Source: Paraglomus occultum | Taxonomy: Eukaryota; Glomeromycota; Glomeromycetes; Paraglomerales; Paraglomeraceae | Direction of reading: 5' to 3' | NCBI GenBank assembly: GCA_910592205.1 | Contig: CAJVPJ010000801.1 | Coordinates: forward strand, 1-16,435 | DNA length: 16,435 bases | Notes under the pieces: model-generated | Databases searched by the model: none | What the model was told of the DNA's origin: nothing | The model's input: the letters and a program-made list of their open reading frames with translations, nothing else | Translations under genes and position numbers: made by a program | Shown here: positions 1 through 8,435 of the stretch, piece by piece | Position numbering within the stretch: the stretch's first letter is position 1 | Layout: the number at the start of each line of letters is the position of its first letter

Positions 1-476
1 AATTGTTTATAACCACAAATGCACCACACGGGACTACATCGAAGTATTCCACATGTGGAGCAGAAGCCATATCGAGAATAATACTGGTAAAAGTCTTCAT
101 AAGCAACCATGTAATAGTTATCGTCATTAGACTTGGTGAATCCAATAATGAGTTTGTTGCGATAGTTAAGCCAGGTGGAATATCGTCTAAAGTTATTGTC
201 ATTGCTATTGTACTTGTGTGTTGCAAGTGAGTATATCCTAGCAAACTCACTCACAAGTGTTGGTGTGCATTTTTCATTACTTCCAAGTAATACCAGCATT
301 ATCGTCACATCTACATAGCCTTTGCGTTTGCGAATAGCGCAGTAGACGTTGTCAATTTGAGTCGGCTTTACGTTGGTGATTCCCTCGAAAGGAATCCATT
401 CAAGTTTATCCCCATAACTGGATTGAACCAAATCGTCTATTGCTGGATTATTAGCAGTTCGTGATGCCAACGACAT
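1..476 (-). CDS. 5' end of a TKL-kinase-family gene (degenerate N-lobe module), cut by left edge
   Basis: Open for 158 codons from ATG at 476 to the window edge without a stop; I checked every codon. The protein begins MSLASRTANNPAIDDLVQ. It then shows a kinase-N-lobe-like order: LEWIPFEGITNV (beta-1 position, but no glycine loop), VYCAIRK (beta-2, compare VYKAIWK of active relatives), VTIMLVLLGSN (beta-3 position, no catalytic Lys), LVSEFARIYS (alpha-C), and a GFTKSNDDNYYMV strand pair. After this comes a cysteine linker, YGFCSTCG...WCICGYK. It is a paralogue of the first exon at 5334-4628 and is the undamaged version of that exon. A catalytic kinase domain would lie off the left edge if the layout matches the other copies. 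The family assignment rests on this paralogy; the pseudo-N-lobe reading is my inference. Confidence 0.7.
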   Translation of the reverse strand, partial: MSLASRTANNPAIDDLVQSSYGDKLEWIPFEGITNVKPTQIDNVYCAIRKRKGYVDVTIMLVLLGSNEKCTPTLVSEFARIYSLATHKYNSNDNNFRRYSTWLNYRNKLIIGFTKSNDDNYYMVAYEDFYQYYSRYGFCSTCGILRCSPVWCICGYKQ

Positions 477-541
477 AGTAACAGGTTGAATTTAAAAAAA
501 TTTTTTTCAAGTTGAAACAAATGTTTTGTTCTTCAATATTC

Positions 542-556
542 GTGTTACATCGCACA
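542..556. repeat. 15-bp direct repeat, copy 1 (GTGTTACATCGCACA)
   Basis: This sequence is identical to 991-1005, so the pair brackets the short kinase fragment. It is read as TGTGCGATGTAACAC on the minus strand, about 65 nt upstream of the ATG at 476. It may be a conserved promoter box or the breakpoint of the local duplication. Confidence 0.6.
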
Positions 557-939
557 TCCGCAGGTACATCGTTTCACGCATATTAGTATTACCATTATTA
601 ATTTTTGTTTGTCAAGTTGCTTCTTATTTACTGTACACCCACACATCACATTTATCTTGGGTTTTAATTTTTTTGTACACGCCAGACAAAATCCATCTCC
701 GTATCGTTCTTTTATCAGACAATACTCTCGCCATTTGTTGTGATATGTAAATCCAAACACCCGTGGTAAGAATATCTGGATGCTTATCACATAACTAGTC
801 ATAATGATGCGAATAGCGCAGTAGACGTTGTCAATTTGAGTAGGTTTTACGTTGGTGATTTCCTCGTAAGGTACCCATTCACGTCTTGTGGATTGAAGTG
901 GTTAATTGCTGGATTATGAATGTCTGGAACTGACGGCAT
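545..939 (-). pseudogene. Truncated kinase-family copy: first module fused to part of second module
   Basis: The ATG at 939 opens MPSVPDIHNPAI, almost the same as the start of the gene at 5334 (MSLVPDIHNPAI). The frame is then lost, because homology to REWVPYEEITNVKPTQIDN continues in another frame and reaches CAIR near 815. From about 802 the sequence matches a much later part of the 5334 gene: LCDK.PDIL..VW, then GFTYHNKWREYCLIKERYG and the cysteine motif FCLACTKKL, with one more frame change near VW/GFTY. The roughly 1.1 kb between these points in the intact layout (end of module A, first Cys linker, start of module B and most of intron 1) is absent. The acceptor-like ATCATT...TAG before LCDK is retained. 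A deletion derivative is the simplest explanation. The open frame at 802-545 ends inside the 15-bp repeat, so it is not a proper 3' end. Confidence 0.75.
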
Positions 940-990
940 AATTGGGACAAAGAAAATTTTGTAAGTGAGAATACGTTTCGACTCTTTATT

Positions 991-1005
991 GTGTTACATC
1001 GCACA
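991..1005. promoter_or_regulatory. Conserved upstream box GCGATGTAACAC (minus), copy 2
   Basis: On the minus strand, TGTGCGATGTAACACAATAAA lies about 52 nt upstream of the ATG at 939. The same core is found at 5398-5387 upstream of the ATG at 5334 and at 556-542 upstream of the ATG at 476. The whole stretch from the box to the ATG (about 940-1000) is nearly identical to 5335-5395. A core-promoter or transcription-start role is inference; shared ancestry alone could explain the identity in two of the three cases. Confidence 0.4.
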
Positions 1006-1144
1006 ATGACTGTCCGGCGAAATGAATGCTTCCCACGTTAATAACTTCTGATCTGGTGAACGAATTCCCATTTTCCTGTAATCTGGGTCACAGTCTTTTA
1101 AAAAAAATTGAAATTTTTATAAATTCCGGGGAAGATAGTCACAG

Positions 1145-1210
1145 TTTCACCGACAAAATCTCCCCCAACATCATTTTTAGTTAGCCTTTTTGGTAGTCTT
1201 GTCGGTGAAA
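1145..1210. repeat. Perfect 12-bp inverted repeat with 42-nt spacer
   Basis: The arms are TTTCACCGACAA (1145-1156) and TTGTCGGTGAAA (1199-1210), with no mismatch. The element lies within about 290 bp that is absent from the otherwise homologous place upstream of the 5334 gene (5399-5430). It could be a small miniature element or a hairpin. I see no flanking target duplication. Confidence 0.6.
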
Positions 1211-1266
1211 TGAACCGGATCCATAAAAGTTAAATTAGCATATTAATGTATATTATATAAGGAGAC

Positions 1267-1283
1267 GGGGGTAATCTGGCGAA
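1267..1283 (-). repeat. 17-bp dispersed motif TTCGCCARATTACCCCC, inverted copy
   Basis: The reverse complement TTCGCCAGATTACCCCC differs at one base from 6082-6098 and shares its core with 5884-5898. It sits just where homology between the two duplicated non-coding segments begins, so it may mark the end of an inserted element. Confidence 0.5.
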
Positions 1284-1297
1284 TTACAAATTATTTA

Positions 1298-2590
1298 TAA
1301 TGGAATCAAATTCAAGAAGATTTATCGTCATCACCATCTTACTTTATTAAAGAAAGCATTCTTAAACTATATTACTTGCAGAATTTGTACGTACATTATG
1401 TACTTTATGTGTTTCATTCGTTCAACTAAACATTTACTATAGCTACAGTGCATACCTTGTATAACGCTAGCTAGATTTGGCATGTCTCCCGTGCGACAAA
1501 TAAATTTACCATGGTACTGATACAATCGTATGAGGATTCTCTCATCATTGCTTCATTATAAGTGTGCACGATTAACGATTATACGAATCATATTGTATTA
1601 GCTATTACGCATATAACTCGCCACGTCTAGACGAATATTCCCAACGGGTGTAGATTTTATTGATAATTTGCTTGTTGTTATATTGAATTTCTTACTTCAG
1701 CGATTAAAATATTAATCTTCGCTAGGTGTTCCAGTGTAACTTAGTTGCAGCGCAACAAATACAAGTGACTCTTAAAATCACAACGTGTCATAGGCTATCG
1801 ATTTCTTTTTGTGTTGGCTGAGAAAGTTATATTAAACGTTCGCCAAGGAAACACATAGTAAAACCACTACGTTACGGGCCAACAGAAAGTTGCCCCAATT
1901 TGATACAAATAATGTTATAAACGAAACATCTTTAACCCACGTTTCTTTGTCGGTCTCACTCCGTTAGATAAACACAATTTGTTTAATCGAATGATGCCCA
2001 TTTAAATAACAGGACGTCGATCAGAGATATTATGTAGGGTAAATCATGTTTATTTACAGTGAAAAACGGTTGAATTTTATTTCAGTAGTAGTTAGACGTG
2101 AACAAGAGTTAAATATTTGTTTATTAAACCCGATTATTAAAGATATGAACATAAAATTGAGCCTTTAACTCAGTAGGTAAATAAAGGGGACAAAAAAGAG
2201 TATATATTATAGAAACTAACGTCAAAAAATTAAAACGCGTAATTTTAACTACCGTAGTAATAATTAATTTAATACTAACAATGATGCATAATTTTAATTT
2301 GTCTCAGATTATCAACCTGTAAATTGTAAAGCAGAGTACAAAGTGTCCACTTTAACAATTCTGCAGTAGTGATTATGGGTTGGGTAGAATAATCTTGTCC
2401 ATTACTCTCACAATTGGCACCCACATAATTGTTAACATACACGTATACTTCAGTACTTTGGTCTAATAAAAATCCCATTTCCTATGGACTGTTAGAATTA
2501 ATCTCACCAATTTAAAGTGGACAAGTATCTAGCATCTACTGTGTTATTATTTAGAAAGCCGTGAGTGCTATTAAGTCATGGTCAATGTAT
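1298..2590. repeat. Segmental duplication, left copy (non-coding)
   Basis: There is long collinear similarity to 5430-5635 plus 6694-7890. Landmarks include the shared segment around CATCATTGCTTCATTATA, the run CGCCACGTCTAGACGAATATTC, the small palindrome GTTGCAGCGCAAC, the run GAGATATTATGTAGGGTAAAT, and the stretch ending near CTAGCATCTA. Differences are scattered substitutions and small indels, so the duplication is not recent. I found no supportable coding region in it. It lies upstream of the truncated kinase copy, as the right copy lies upstream of the 5334 gene. The duplicated unit therefore probably comprised a kinase gene plus its upstream region. Confidence 0.8.
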
Positions 2591-2757
2591 TAGTAAATTA
2601 ACGAATAGAACAAATATCTTATAAAACTTAATTGTTGGTTTTGCGATATTTTAAATAACCTTTTACACACTCAAACATACATTCTACTAGTATGTCTATC
2701 GACATCTTGTACAATTTTATTTCTCATTTAGATAACCGAACTATAAGATTGGTAAAT

Positions 2758-2769
2758 CTTTGAATAAAA
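2758..2769 (-). other. Shared 3' flanking motif of the kinase genes
   Basis: TTTTATTCAAAG on the minus strand lies 16 nt after the inferred stop of the 5334-2785 gene. The same 12-mer occurs at 14827-14816, about 100 nt after the stop of the right-hand kinase. It is conserved 3' flank or untranslated sequence; a role in RNA ending is not shown. Confidence 0.35.
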
Positions 2770-4050
2770 CCTTGTACGACTGTCCTATTTAAAATCTTGA
2801 GTCACTAAATTATTCAAAATGGACAATGTTAATATTGCAAAATTGACTTAACCAACACGTAACCAAGTGATTTTGTCATACCTGCAGCTGAATCCAAATC
2901 ATAACTGTTTCTCAATTTAGGCAGATCTCTAGTAGGTAATAGCTTACTAGAATATTTACCCTCCTTTTCGAGACGTGACAAGGGTTTTACATCATTATGA
3001 CAAATAGCGTTCCATGCGGAATTATCCTCCCCCAGAATATCGTTAATATTATTCAAAAGTGTTCATGCATCAGGACGCTTATCAGGATCAGCATCACAAC
3101 AACGCTCAGCAAGTTTCTTGTATTCCTCTGGTGCGGAATCAGGCATCGACGGTCGTAGTCCGCCCATAATATCGCATACTAAATCTCTATCAAATTCTCT
3201 ATCTCTAAAAGGCGGTTCACCTGTAGCAATCAAATACATGATGATACCAAAAGAATACATATCTGATTTCTGAGTGAATTTGCAGGTATGAAGACTTCCG
3301 GTGCAATAAAGGGCAAAACGCCTCGAATGTTTGAATTGGACTCGCGTGAATTCATTGATAGTGAGAGACCAAAATCGCATATCAATGATTCTACACACAT
3401 ACTAGTATTGTCATGCATAACTATGTTCCCCCCATGAAGATCACAGTGCACTAATCCCATTTTATGAATAGTTCTCAGTTGCCATGTAATACGCGCCAAA
3501 CACTCTAGCTTATCCAACCAAGTCAACTTGTTAATATTTTGAGCCAAATAAGACAAAAGACTACCATTGTTAGCATATTGCATAACAATCATGAACTCTT
3601 TTGTTTCTGGGTCTTGTACGACTCCATAAATTTTAAGGAATGAATTATAGTGTGCACACTTGGCATGATTTCTGAACTATTATAAATAGAGTCAACTTAA
3701 ATATCACTCTATTAATACTGTGTCAATGGTTGCTTACCTCGGAAACAAATAATTCTGGCGTCTGATCAAAATCTTTGAATCGTTTTAACACAACAGTTTT
3801 TGGCGTATACCCTGCTTCTTTACATTCAGCACTATAAACTGTTCCGTAACCACCCGATCCGATCTCTTTAATTTCATCAGTCACTATACCGCATGTACTT
3901 AACATTTTCGTGAAGTCGCGTGAATTTGTCCAATATTTCATGCACGTCGTAGTAGAAAACTAAATAATATTCCTGAGTAGATGGCTCCTGAGTAATCCCG
4001 ATTATCCAAATGTTCTCGGGAGTTAATATTTCTGGATATTCCGTGGTTAG

Positions 4051-4128
4051 CTGCATTGACATACAGTCATGGTTAATTTAAACGCAGATATCGATTACAC
4101 AGTTTATGCACAACTAATAATAACTTAC
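4051..4128 (-). other. Phase-0 intron in module C of the decayed kinase
   Basis: The donor CATCAG|GTAAGT is at 4129/4128 and the acceptor TGCAG|CTAACC at 4051/4050. The right-hand gene has the matching intron at 16329-16235 (CAG|GTAAAT ... AATAG|CTAACT). The flanking exons read ...DDFHQ|LTTEYPE in the same phase. Confidence 0.75.
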
Positions 4129-4546
4129 CTGATGAAAATCATCAACTATCTTTTTGAGTGTTACACGTGTCGATTTATTTGTCGTCAGTTCTAACAAGTC
4201 CGTGCATTCATGACGACGTAGTGATGTCATTTCTTGGATGTTTGTCAACTGAGAGAATTCAATCCATTGTAGATATGCATCATATTTATTCACTACGTTC
4301 TTCCACGACTTCATAATAAACGAATCCATTGACTTGTTGCCCGTAGTTCCAATTAAGAGGTGTTGGTGCTTTACACTCGTAACAGAATGTATTTATCTCG
4401 GAGTTTAATCGCTTCATACACGCCAGACATAAACCATGTTCATAGTTTTCTTTTATCAAATAGTATTTCTGTTCACTTGCATCATATGTAAATCCGATGG
4501 TAACCCAAACATTCGTGTTGAGAATATCAGGCTGCTTATCACATAA

Positions 4547-4627
4547 CTGAGCGAAAATGATACATAATAATATGTCAATAACTATTTAAACTATTCAATA
4601 AACATGACACATAAGTAAATGGTTTAC
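4547..4627 (-). other. Phase-0 intron in module B of the decayed kinase
   Basis: The donor GTCGAG|GTAAAC is at 4628/4627 and the acceptor CGCTCAG|TTATGT at 4547/4546. The flanks read ...LYYVE|LCDKQPD. The position relative to the module matches the module C intron and the kinase N-lobe intron (SE|FRNH). Confidence 0.7.
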
Positions 4628-5386
4628 CTCGACATAATATAAATCATGTGTCTCGTCGGTTATGTCAAGTGGAATCAATTTAACAGGTGCATTAGTAGGT
4701 AGACCATATAAAATTATATATCCACATGTCTCAACATCAATACAATCAAATGGAATCCATTCCAGATAAGCATCACTGTTTGTGATTGAGATTTCTTAAT
4801 AAACTCATCGAGTTGCTTATTGTTGCTAGTCCACCCATCGGATAATCCTTTATGACCACACGGGACTACAGCGGAGTATTCCACATGCAGCGCAGAACCC
4901 ATATCGAGAGTAACGATTGTAAAAGCGTTTATCAGCAACCATGTAATATTTGCCATCATACTCGGTAAAGCCATTTATGTGTTGGTTGCGATATGAAAGT
5001 CATTCCTCATATCTTTTGAACTGACACTCATCATTGTCGTACTTGTGTGTTGAGAGTGAGTATATCCTAGCAAACTCACTCAAAAGTGTTGCTGTGCATT
5101 CTTTGCTACTTCCAAGGCATAGCAACATTATTCTCGTTTCATCGACTTTACCATCATCGAGCGTTTGCTTGCGAATAGCGTAATAAACGTTGTCCATTGA
5201 AGTTGACGTTAAATCGGTGATTTCCCAACGAGCAATCCACTCAAGTCTTAAACGTGTACAGTACATTCGCTTTCTAAAGAAGCTTGAACTAAGTCGTCGA
5301 TTGCTGGATTATGAATGTCTGGAACTAACGACATAATTGGGACAAAAAAAATTTTGTAAGTGAGAATACGTTTCAACTTTTTTATT

Positions 5387-5398
5387 GTGTTACATCGC
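5387..5398 (-). promoter_or_regulatory. Conserved upstream box GCGATGTAACAC, copy 3
   Basis: On the minus strand this box lies about 53 nt upstream of the ATG at 5334. It is followed by CAATAAA and by GAAACGTATTCTCACTTACA, which are also found upstream of the ATG at 939. It is a possible promoter element of this gene family. Confidence 0.4.
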
Positions 5399-5429
5399 TC
5401 GCTCACTCCTAAAATTATCCTATTTGGTA

Positions 5430-5635
5430 TAATGAAATCAAATTCAAGAAAATTTATAGTCATCGCAATCGTACTTTAATAAAATAAAGCATTTTTCAAC
5501 TATATTACGTTGTACATTATTTACTTCATGTGTTTTCATTCGTTCAATCTAGACTTTTCCTATAGCTACGTACCTTGTACATATGCCAGCTAGATATCCC
5601 GCGAGACAAATAGACACAAAATAAATTTTCCATGA
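5430..5635. repeat. Segmental duplication, right copy, first part
   Basis: This matches the left copy from about 1298 to 1512: AATGAAATCAAATTCAAGAA, then the run ending AATAAATTTTCCATG. Homology stops at CCATG, where extra sequence begins. Confidence 0.7.
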
Positions 5636-5883
5636 CGCTACATTGCTTGCCACGCAATCTTTTTTATTTGGTAATATTACATTAAGACATAATATCTTGT
5701 TATTATTATGGAAGCTGCTTATATTATGAAATTATTCGTGCTGCATGTGACAAGTTAGGAAATTATCTTGCTGGTACCAATTAAATAGCACCGGCTTGCA
5801 GAATCTTCGACGCGCTTTTAAAAGATGCTAAAACAGTATGCGAAAATTTTATTTTCTTGGGGGGAGGGGATAACAGATCTGAA

Positions 5884-5898
5884 TTCGCCAAATTACCC
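5884..5898 (+). repeat. Dispersed motif TTCGCCAAATTACCC, copy A
   Basis: The 15 bases are identical to 6082-6096, 198 bp away on the same strand, and correspond to the inverted copy at 1283-1267. Confidence 0.5.
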
Positions 5899-6081
5899 TT
5901 AGTATCTAAATCTCGATTTTTTTAAAGACCATTTACGGAAGGGCAATTTGGACAATTTCTATTTTACAGACTTTCTTTTATTTGCATGAATCTATTATAT
6001 AAATATGTGCTAGTTCATTGACTTTGAACAGTAAAAGTTATAAACTGGTTAATAAAATTTTTACTTGGTAAGAAATTTAAC

Positions 6082-6098
6082 TTCGCCAAATTACCCCC
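6082..6098 (+). repeat. Dispersed motif TTCGCCAAATTACCCCC, copy B
   Basis: This is the second same-strand copy in the extra DNA. It extends two bases further than copy A in its match to 1283-1267. Confidence 0.5.
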
Positions 6099-6626
6099 AT
6101 CAGTTAACATTTGTATTTTTCAAGATTATTCGGTATAAATTAGCAATGTTAATATCAGAAACTAAACTTAATATAGTGTTACGAAGCCAAGTTTTTATAA
6201 ATTGCATTTTTTTAGAATATGTAATCTTCTCGGATCTTATATCATTGTAGTAAAGATATTTCAATTGCAACCGCACTGTTGTGTCAGACATTGTAGTTGA
6301 CGTCTACCCAACATCGCATGCTAAATCGGAGCACCATAGCATAAACGAGTAATTTGCAAATATGGTAAAACTTTTGGTAAAAGAAAAGGTAATATCTGAA
6401 TGTTTAATCGCATCGCATTCGAAAAGTGCTAATTGAGAAAAACCAAATTGTAGAATACTATAAAATATCATTCTCGTTGTCGGGCTAATGTCAAGCAAGA
6501 TTTTATTCTTATTTGTAGATGCAAATTTTTTAAGTACGTCGCAGCCAACAAAATAGCAATTTACACACACCTCTCCTCATTATCCGATCAAAGTGTATAG
6601 AACCCCATGGTACAACGAATTTTTGT

Positions 6627-6650
6627 AAAATACCACTGTGCTGGTATTTT
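6627..6650. repeat. Perfect 9-bp hairpin
   Basis: The arms are AAAATACCA and TGGTATTTT around the 6-nt loop CTGTGC. It lies close to the right border of the extra DNA and is missing from the left duplicated copy. Confidence 0.5.
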
Positions 6651-6693
6651 GGTCTGAAAATACGGTACTTGTAAACGCAGTGGGCTAAACATG

Positions 6694-7890
6694 AGAATTC
6701 TGTCATCATTGCTTCATTATAGGTGTGCGCGATTAGCGATTATACGAATCATACTTGTATTGATCATTACGCATACAACTCGCCACGTCTAGACGAATAT
6801 TCCCAACGAGTGTAGAATTATTGATACTTGCTTGGCGTTATGTTGAATTTCTTAGATCAGCGATTAAAAGTATTAATTTTTACTAGGCGTTGAGTGTAGC
6901 TTGGTTGCAGCGCAACGAATACAAGCGGCTCGTAAAATCATAACGTGCGTGTCATAGGCTATTAATTTTTTTTAAACGTTTGTCAAAGAAACACACAATA
7001 AAATCATACGTTACGGACAGACAGAGAAGTCACCTCACTTTGATACAAATAATATTATAAACGTAACATCTTTACCTCACATTTTTATCGGTTTCCTCCA
7101 TTATAGACATAACTTGTTCAGTAAATGATGCCCGTTTAAATAAACAGGACGCCGATTAGAGATATTATGTAGGGTAAATCGTGTTTATTTACAATAAAAA
7201 CCGTTAAATTTTATTTCAATAATAGTTAGACGTGAACAAGAGTTAAATACTTAATTATTTGAACCCGATTATCAAATTTACGCACATAAAATTGAGCTTT
7301 TTAACTTGGAAAAAATTATTTTGTAGCTTAAACCGAAGAAAAATAGAAATAAAAAAGAACGCTTAAGTAGGGGAGGAACAATCTTCAAAAAATGCGTAAT
7401 TCTAATTACTGCAGTAATAATAATAATTAATTTAATTGGATCAACAATAACGCATAATAGTTACTATCACACAGATTCAAACAATCCAAGTAGTTAATTT
7501 TTTTATTTGTTTAGCGTCAAATTGCCAACTTGTAAAGCACTTTTGTACCACTGACATATTCAGTGGATTGGCTCCCCGGACAAACCAGAGTACAAAATTT
7601 TTTAATTTTAATAATGACTTGGAATCATCCATCTGTCTACCACAATCTTAAAACCCTTTACTGCTTTAACGATTTTGTTGTCTATTATTCTCACAATTGG
7701 CAAGCATAATTGTTAATTACAATTAACATACATTGGTGTAATAAAAATTCCATTTATCCCAGTGACTATTGGAATTAATTTCACTAATTAAAATATCTGC
7801 AGAGCAACTAGCATCTATCTGTGTTATATCTGTTAATTATTTAGAAAGCTGTGAGTACTATAAAGTCAGAATATGGTTAATGTATTAATA
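6694..7890. repeat. Segmental duplication, right copy, second part
   Basis: This resumes the homology to about 1535-2590, with the same landmarks in the same order (CGCCACGTCTAGACGAATATTC, GTTGCAGCGCAAC, GAGATATTATGTAGGGTAAAT, CTAGCATCTA). There are scattered changes and a few extra stretches, for example around 7320-7380 and 7490-7620. I see no coding region. Confidence 0.75.
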
Positions 7891-8352
7891 ATTCGACTGG
7901 AGTAGATGTTAACACTCTCTTGTTGTAGTTGGCCTGACAATATTAATGAATAAAGCAACTTCTGGTGAATGTATGATATGAACAGTTATATAAATTTAAA
8001 ATTCAAACTTTTGATTCAAGTATAGATTCTCTGTTAACTATGTCATTTCAATGTAATTATATTTATAATTGGCAGTTATGCAAGCCATTATCTAAATTCT
8101 TGGGTTGTGTTAAATAAAAGGAGTAACATAAATATTGTATTTATATTAAATAAGCTTGTCTATGCTTCAGACAAGCAGATGGATAACTATGCATTGTCCT
8201 TACTTTTAATTTGAGAAACTCTTTGCACCCAGTAACTCCAAATTTATTTTTTAATTATTCAAAAACCTTTTTCTCCTTGATATTGACCCCAAAAGCCCGC
8301 CGTGACATTTATTAGCTGGCAAATATTATTATTATTTAATTTATAAATTAAA
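7891..8352. other. AT-rich intergenic stretch, nothing recognised
   Basis: This lies between the end of the duplicated segment and the 3' side of the Sel1 gene. I see no open frame with family resemblance and no clear repeat. Confidence 0.5.
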
Positions 8353-8358
8353 TTTATT
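8353..8358 (-). terminator. Possible polyadenylation signal AATAAA for the Sel1 gene
   Basis: AATAAA on the minus strand lies about 80 nt after the stop codon. The sequence is AT-rich, so chance occurrence is quite possible. Confidence 0.35.
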
Positions 8359-8435
8359 GACAAAATTACCAAATTTTTATCTCTTCCGTTTACAAAAAGC
8401 TTAAATTCCCGATAATAATTACTTTAAGTTAATAA

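Larger units (their letters stand above)
2785..5334 (-). pseudogene. Decayed TKL-type kinase gene with three degenerate N-lobe modules and a kinase domain
   Basis: Inferred exons: 5334-4628, 4546-4129, 4050-3738, 3676-2882, 2804-2785. Introns of 81, 78, 61 and 77 bp are placed by GT...AG borders and by alignment to the right-hand gene. Order: module A; linker YGFCAACG; module B (LEWIPFDCID...NVWVTIGFTY); linker GLCLACMKRL...CYEC; module C (LQWIEFSQL, RVTLKKI, NIWIIGITQEP). Then comes a kinase with GSGGYGTVY, VVLKRF, HCDLHGGN, DFGLS, APE, DMYSFGI and CCDADPDKRP. Lesions against the paralogues: frame change near 5250-5270; TGG to TGA at 5002-5000; 11-nt deletion near 4855; frame change near 4785-4795; extra base near 4347; 2-nt loss near 3878; 1-nt loss at 3290/3291 (TTCCAT to TTCAT); TGA at 3065-3063 where the intact copy has AGG. 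Too many for chance read errors, so I call it a pseudogene. Many small assembly indels remain a weak alternative, but would not explain the two TGA codons. Confidence 0.85.
5636..6693. other. About 1.05 kb of extra DNA inside the right duplicated segment
   Basis: This stretch is absent from the left copy, where the flanking sequences are almost joined (ACCATGGTAC...CATCATTGC). CCATG occurs at both borders (5631-5635 and about 6605-6609), compatible with a short target duplication, though the right border is untidy. The stretch holds two same-strand copies of TTCGCCAAATTACCC. It also has a minus-strand open frame of 88 codons (6570-6304) with no family I recognise and no supporting homology. 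No transposase motif is visible. It is probably a non-autonomous insertion or a nested set of them. Confidence 0.5.

Noticed and set aside
3-230. 75-codon plus-strand open frame
   Set aside because: It overlaps, on the opposite strand, the longer open frame 476-1, which has clear paralogues at 5334-4628.
526-750. 74-codon plus-strand open frame
   Set aside because: It is antisense to the kinase-fragment exon at 802-545, whose cysteine motif and paralogy explain the openness.
2785-5334. Recoding or read-through of TGA codons as an explanation for the interrupted kinase
   Set aside because: TGA ends are accompanied by several frame shifts, and the intact paralogues use ordinary sense codons at those sites, so simple decay is the better reading.
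6304-6570. 88-codon minus-strand open frame in the extra DNA
   Set aside because: It is AT-rich and Phe-rich with no recognised motif and no paralogue in the window. It is not enough to call a gene.
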